Source: an uncultured Mycoplasmatota bacterium (lineage in GTDB: Bacteria > Bacillota_I > Bacilli_A > RF39 > UBA660). Taken from it: a DNA stretch of 26,032 bases. The notes beneath the pieces are model-generated. The model saw nothing but the letters and a program-made list of their open reading frames with translations. It did no database searches and was not told the origin of the DNA. The stretch spans positions 1 to 26,032 of the forward strand of contig UQRY01000026.1 in NCBI GenBank assembly GCA_900543675.1, in the 5' to 3' direction. Positions within the stretch are counted from its first letter, which is position 1, and each line of letters opens with the position of its first letter. A program made the translations under genes and the position numbers. This document shows, one piece after another, positions 23,388-26,032 of the stretch.

Positions 23388-24634
23388 TTATAATTGATAG
23401 TAAAAAGTGTAGATAATTAGATTTTTATTAGAAATATTATATTTGATAGTACAAATTTGATAATTACCTGCCGTATTAGGGATAACATTATATTCATTAA
23501 AAGTGCGATTGTAAAATAAATAATAACTATCCTTATCGGGACTAAAAGCAGATGGTATTAATTTTTCTAACTCTGATGATATTTCAGTACTTACAATCCA
23601 ATTATCATTATTCATAATATCTTCAGTCAATATAGTAGTATCATTGTGCTCGTAATTTACAGTAATAATTTCTAAATCTGAAATATTCTTGTAATTAAAT
23701 GATTCCAAACTCCCTGTTTTTAACTGTCCAGAAGAGGGAATTCTAACATCCATAATTGACTGATAGTCTTCAAGCATAGAATAATGATTAACCTGATCAT
23801 CAAAAGAAGTAGGTAATAGAAAAAAAGAGCCAAAAATCAATAGACATATACACGATATGAGAGAAATTATCTTGTTTTTAGAACAATTTATTCCTTGATT
23901 TTGGTAAATATAACTGATGATTGTTGATAGAATAGGAAGCGGTAGAAATAACCAAAATAACCAAGTAGATCTAATAAAATTCGCATCATGAATATCATTT
24001 ATTTCATTATACATCGCAACTATATATAATCCACCTAAAATACTTAAAATAGATAATCCTGTTAAACACCAGATAACTTTTTCTATAATCTTTGACTTTT
24101 TTCTGTTGTTAATAGTCTTTTTCTTTTCCCCTAAATGATTTTCTAAATGGTCCACTTTTTTTCTGATAAACTGAATCAACTCTAATGTACAACTATTTTT
24201 TTGGATAATGATAATTTTTTCCTTTTCTTTTTCTAAATATGGTAAATAAAAATTAGTATCCGTCTCAATTCCTTTATAAAATCTATCATAACTTATCTTT
24301 AAGGATGCATCGCTCTTTTTTTGGATTAAATAAGTATTATAAAATTCTATTTCTATTTCTGGATGAATTTCTTTTTTATTATATGTGAATTTACACTCTT
24401 AGCTACAATACTAGAAAGATTTGCTTTATAGTAAATTAGAATAAAAACAAATACAATAACAAAAAATAGTATCCCCTCAATCATATTTTGACAACCAATA
24501 GATATAATTATCGATATTAGGAAAATTAGAATAGTACTTCTTAATATTAAATTAAAATAAAACTTTTTCCAAAAATAAGGGACCATTTTTTTAATTTCAT
24601 CACTATCTATATTATTTTTACAACTATAAAGCAT
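23388..24634 (-). pseudogene. YcxB-like membrane protein gene with a -1 frameshift
   Basis: Frame 1 (ATG 24634 to TAG 24353) encodes 93 residues: a short soluble start (KKMVPYFWKKFYF) and two membrane helices. The -1 frame is open from upstream of that stop down to 23388 and encodes about 325 residues. These comprise a YcxB-type soluble segment (EIEFYNTYLIQKKSD, ISYDRFYKGIETDTNFYL, IIIIQKNSCTLELIQFIRKK), then three more membrane helices and an extracytoplasmic tail. Joined, they make about 415 residues with the helix-soluble-helix order known for YcxB-like proteins with a C-terminal membrane extension. The TTG at 24179 could start a 263-residue protein, but it lies inside continuous coding sequence. 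The frames meet at A_AAA_AAG (24377-24371). Either this gene has lost one A or it uses programmed -1 slippage. Confidence 0.65.
24371..24377 (-). other. A_AAA_AAG slippery heptamer at the frame junction
   Basis: In frame 1 the codons read ATA AAA AAG, giving A_AAA_AAG in the correct phase for a -1 slip, the same heptamer as in Escherichia coli dnaX. After slippage the next codon is GAA and the YcxB-like frame continues. No Shine-Dalgarno-like sequence is seen 10-14 bases upstream. Downstream only a weak AAATTC/GAATTT pairing is visible. Confidence 0.45.
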
Positions 24635-24701
24635 TTTATCTCACTCTCTTTCTAAGTGTTTCAATAGAAAATAGGGACTATGTATTATAAATTCTTAATA
24701 A

Positions 24702-25151
24702 CTATAGAAGATCTTCTAATATATAAAGACGTTTTTCCTCTTCTATATATATTAAATATAAAGTAGATGAGTCTCTTTTTGATTGAGTATAATACTTATA
24801 TTGTTTATCAAAATCGATTGTATTCACTGATTGGGAATTAAGTCTAGCAAGTCTAACTAAAGCTTCGTTTACTTCCGTTTCTAACTCGCTATTTTTATCA
24901 CTTTTCCATTTCATGTCATTTAATTTTTTTCTATCATGTGAAGAATTGTACTGAACAATTGTATAATAAATACCATCACTATTCCAACTAGCTTCGGTTT
25001 GTTCATAGTACAAAATTTTAGTAGTGTATGGCAATTTAATATGCCAATTTATGTACACTCCCACAATTGAATTTACAAATTTAGCATATAAGATGATTAC
25101 AATGAATAATACAAGTAAAATAAGTAAAACTTTCTTTATTTTTTTCTTCAT
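24702..25151 (-). CDS. Small membrane-anchored protein, unrecognised
   Basis: 149 residues: a basic start (KKKIKKV), one hydrophobic helix at about 5-25, then a soluble, probably extracellular domain of about 120 residues rich in Tyr, Ser and charged residues (YEQTEASWNSDGIYYTIVQY). No lipobox cysteine. The frame also has an ATG two codons earlier (25157), but AGGGGA is too close to it, so I start at 25151. It belongs to the row of small genes on this strand. No family recognised. Confidence 0.55.
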   Translation of the reverse strand: MKKKIKKVLLILLVLFIVIILYAKFVNSIVGVYINWHIKLPYTTKILYYEQTEASWNSDGIYYTIVQYNSSHDRKKLNDMKWKSDKNSELETEVNEALVRLARLNSQSVNTIDFDKQYKYYTQSKRDSSTLYLIYIEEEKRLYILEDLL

Positions 25152-25249
25152 ATACATAGTCCCCTACTATTTTTCTTTGCCAGATACTTTTGATAAATCT
25201 CCCTAAAGTAATACTGTTTTTCTTAAGATTTACAAGTTGAATACTAAAT

Positions 25250-25561
25250 TTATTTTAATGTTCCATCTTTAGAATAATATTTATTTAAAATTAATATTAC
25301 CGTTTTAAGCATATTTAAATAAATTTCCATATTTATTCCATTATCATTTTCTTTATTTTCGGAAATAAAATTCAATATTTTTCTTTCTACTTCCACATCT
25401 AAATCGTATACTTCATTCGTTAGTCTTCTAGAATTATGTATAAATTGATGGCATAATCCATTATAGTAATCAAAGCACATATCAAGCTGTAAATCATGTG
25501 TACCTACAGGATACTTAATTTCTACAAAAAATTTAATAAATTCCATTTCTAATTTTTTCAT
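25250..25561 (-). CDS. Small hypothetical protein
   Basis: 103 residues, soluble and helical, with no recognised motif. The N-terminal part reads MEFIKFFVEIKYPVGTHDL and the C-terminus is a hydrophobic helix (MLKTVILILNKYYS). AAGGAA lies about 13 bases before the ATG, a loose spacing. It sits in the accessory row between the 25711 ORF and the membrane-anchored protein. The function is unknown. Confidence 0.5.
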   Translation of the reverse strand: MKKLEMEFIKFFVEIKYPVGTHDLQLDMCFDYYNGLCHQFIHNSRRLTNEVYDLDVEVERKILNFISENKENDNGINMEIYLNMLKTVILILNKYYSKDGTLK

Positions 25562-25710
25562 ATAATTTTTCTCATTCCTTTTTACAGACTATTCTGTAAG
25601 TATTGGATAAAATAGCTACGATTATCTATATAGATTAGTGATACATATATAAATAGAGTTTATCACAGATTGTTTATAAAATCGAGTTTATTGTTATACT
25701 ATTTACGAAT

Positions 25711-25932
25711 CTAATGAATAGCTGTAAAAGAATAAATCTTTCTATTTTCTGTATCTAATATTAATATGATATAAGATTTGTTGTGATCTTTCTTTTTCAT
25801 TAAATAATAGTTGTTGGTATTCAAAAGTTGCTTAACATCTATGTTCTCATTGTATGCCTCTTTTCCATCAATTCCTTTAAATTGTCCTAAGCCATCATAA
25901 AAGTTCAACAAATTATCTTGAATAGTACTCAT
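25711..25932 (-). CDS. Short ORF, possibly the remnant of a longer gene
   Basis: 73 residues from ATG 25932 (MSTIQDNLLNFYDGL ... IYSFTAIH), not recognised. The frame is open 22 codons further upstream without a start codon, to a TAA at 25999-26001. Beyond that TAA the same frame stays open to the window edge. So it may be an independent small gene coupled to the mini-ORF at 25929-25961, or the 3' end of a longer gene cut by a nonsense change. The downstream 25562-25710 holds no gene, only AT-rich sequence. Confidence 0.4.
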   Translation of the reverse strand: MSTIQDNLLNFYDGLGQFKGIDGKEAYNENIDVKQLLNTNNYYLMKKKDHNKSYIILILDTENRKIYSFTAIH

Positions 25933-25961
25933 ATTTTTAGAAGAAATTGCTTCGAAATCAT
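25929..25961 (-). CDS. Possible 10-codon mini-ORF before the 25711-25932 gene
   Basis: ATG 25961 follows AAAAGAGGTAA, the best ribosome site in this stretch, and opens MISKQFLLKI. It stops at TGA 25929-25931, which overlaps ATG 25932 as ATGA. It may be a translated leader that re-initiates at 25932, or the true gene start with a lost frame. Too short to judge. Confidence 0.3.
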   Translation of the reverse strand: MISKQFLLKI

Positions 25962-25998
25962 TTACCTCTTTTATTTTTTTTTCGCTATGTTGTAGTTT

Positions 25999-26032
25999 TT
26001 AAGGGATAAAACCGTAGTCTGAATAGATCTCA
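25999..26032 (-). CDS. Possible 3' end of a gene running off the window
   Basis: The last ten codons read EIYSDYGFIP, then TAA. The fragment is too short to identify. It is in the same frame as the open sequence leading into 25711-25932. Confidence 0.25.
   Translation of the reverse strand, partial: EIYSDYGFIP

Noticed and set aside
23388..24179. A separate 263-residue protein starting at TTG 24179
   Set aside because: The frame is open without a stop for about 70 codons further upstream, and that sequence completes a YcxB-like domain. The TTG is internal to a longer coding region.
25625..25636. 12-bp palindrome ATCTATATAGAT
   Set aside because: A low-complexity AT palindrome that is expected by chance in this composition, with no spacing to a promoter or gene start.

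Overview
The window is an AT-rich bacterial chromosome segment that uses the standard bacterial code: TGA is a real stop (for example in the YlbF gene) and tryptophan is TGG. Gene content and order point to the Firmicutes/Bacilli, probably an AT-rich relative of Erysipelotrichia- or Tenericutes-like Bacilli. The clues are xerD followed by deoB, a ylbD-ylbE-ylbF-rsmD block, HrcA/CIRCE heat-shock control, and a Gram-positive-type ParE/ParC pair. No finer assignment can be made from sequence alone. I saw no rRNA, tRNA, CRISPR array or insertion sequence.

Layout. 1-2.5 kb: a small DUF1540 protein (+) convergent with xerD-deoB (-); both transcripts end in one shared hairpin. 2.5-4.5 kb (+): rarA and a guanylate-kinase-like gene, with a possible 10-codon leader ORF coupled to rarA. 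4.5-11.1 kb (-): the class I heat-shock operon hrcA-grpE-dnaK-pepF-dnaJ. It reads from a consensus sigma-A promoter flanked by two 9-9-9 CIRCE operators, and an oligoendopeptidase F gene sits between dnaK and dnaJ. 11.2-13.2 kb: a divergent small protein-kinase-fold protein (+) and an unrecognised helical protein (-). 13.2-15.9 kb (-): ylbD, ylbE, terminator, then ylbF, rsmD, a histidine phosphatase and a hypothetical gene. 15.9-17.0 kb (-): a Ser/Thr-rich small protein and a two-helix membrane protein. 17.1-22.1 kb (-): parE, a 158-aa protein, parC.

22.3-26.0 kb (-): a visibly more AT-rich accessory stretch of small, mostly membrane or unknown genes. It includes a DUF2691-like protein and two genes that are each split in two by a frameshift at a homopolymer. 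One is a YcxB-like membrane protein of about 415 codons whose shift point is an in-phase A_AAA_AAG heptamer, the dnaX-type -1 slippery sequence. The other is a membrane protein broken at a run of seven T.

The housekeeping part is conventional and compact, with overlapping stops and starts and GTG/TTG starts. The most interesting points are the double CIRCE architecture, the Cys/His-rich N-terminus of GrpE, the pepF insertion with its strong intergenic hairpin, the mini-ORFs coupled to downstream genes by ATGA overlaps, and the frameshifted accessory cluster. I did not find a clear, complete novel system. The accessory cluster (22.3-26.0 kb) and the kinase-like gene at 11.3 kb are the best candidates.
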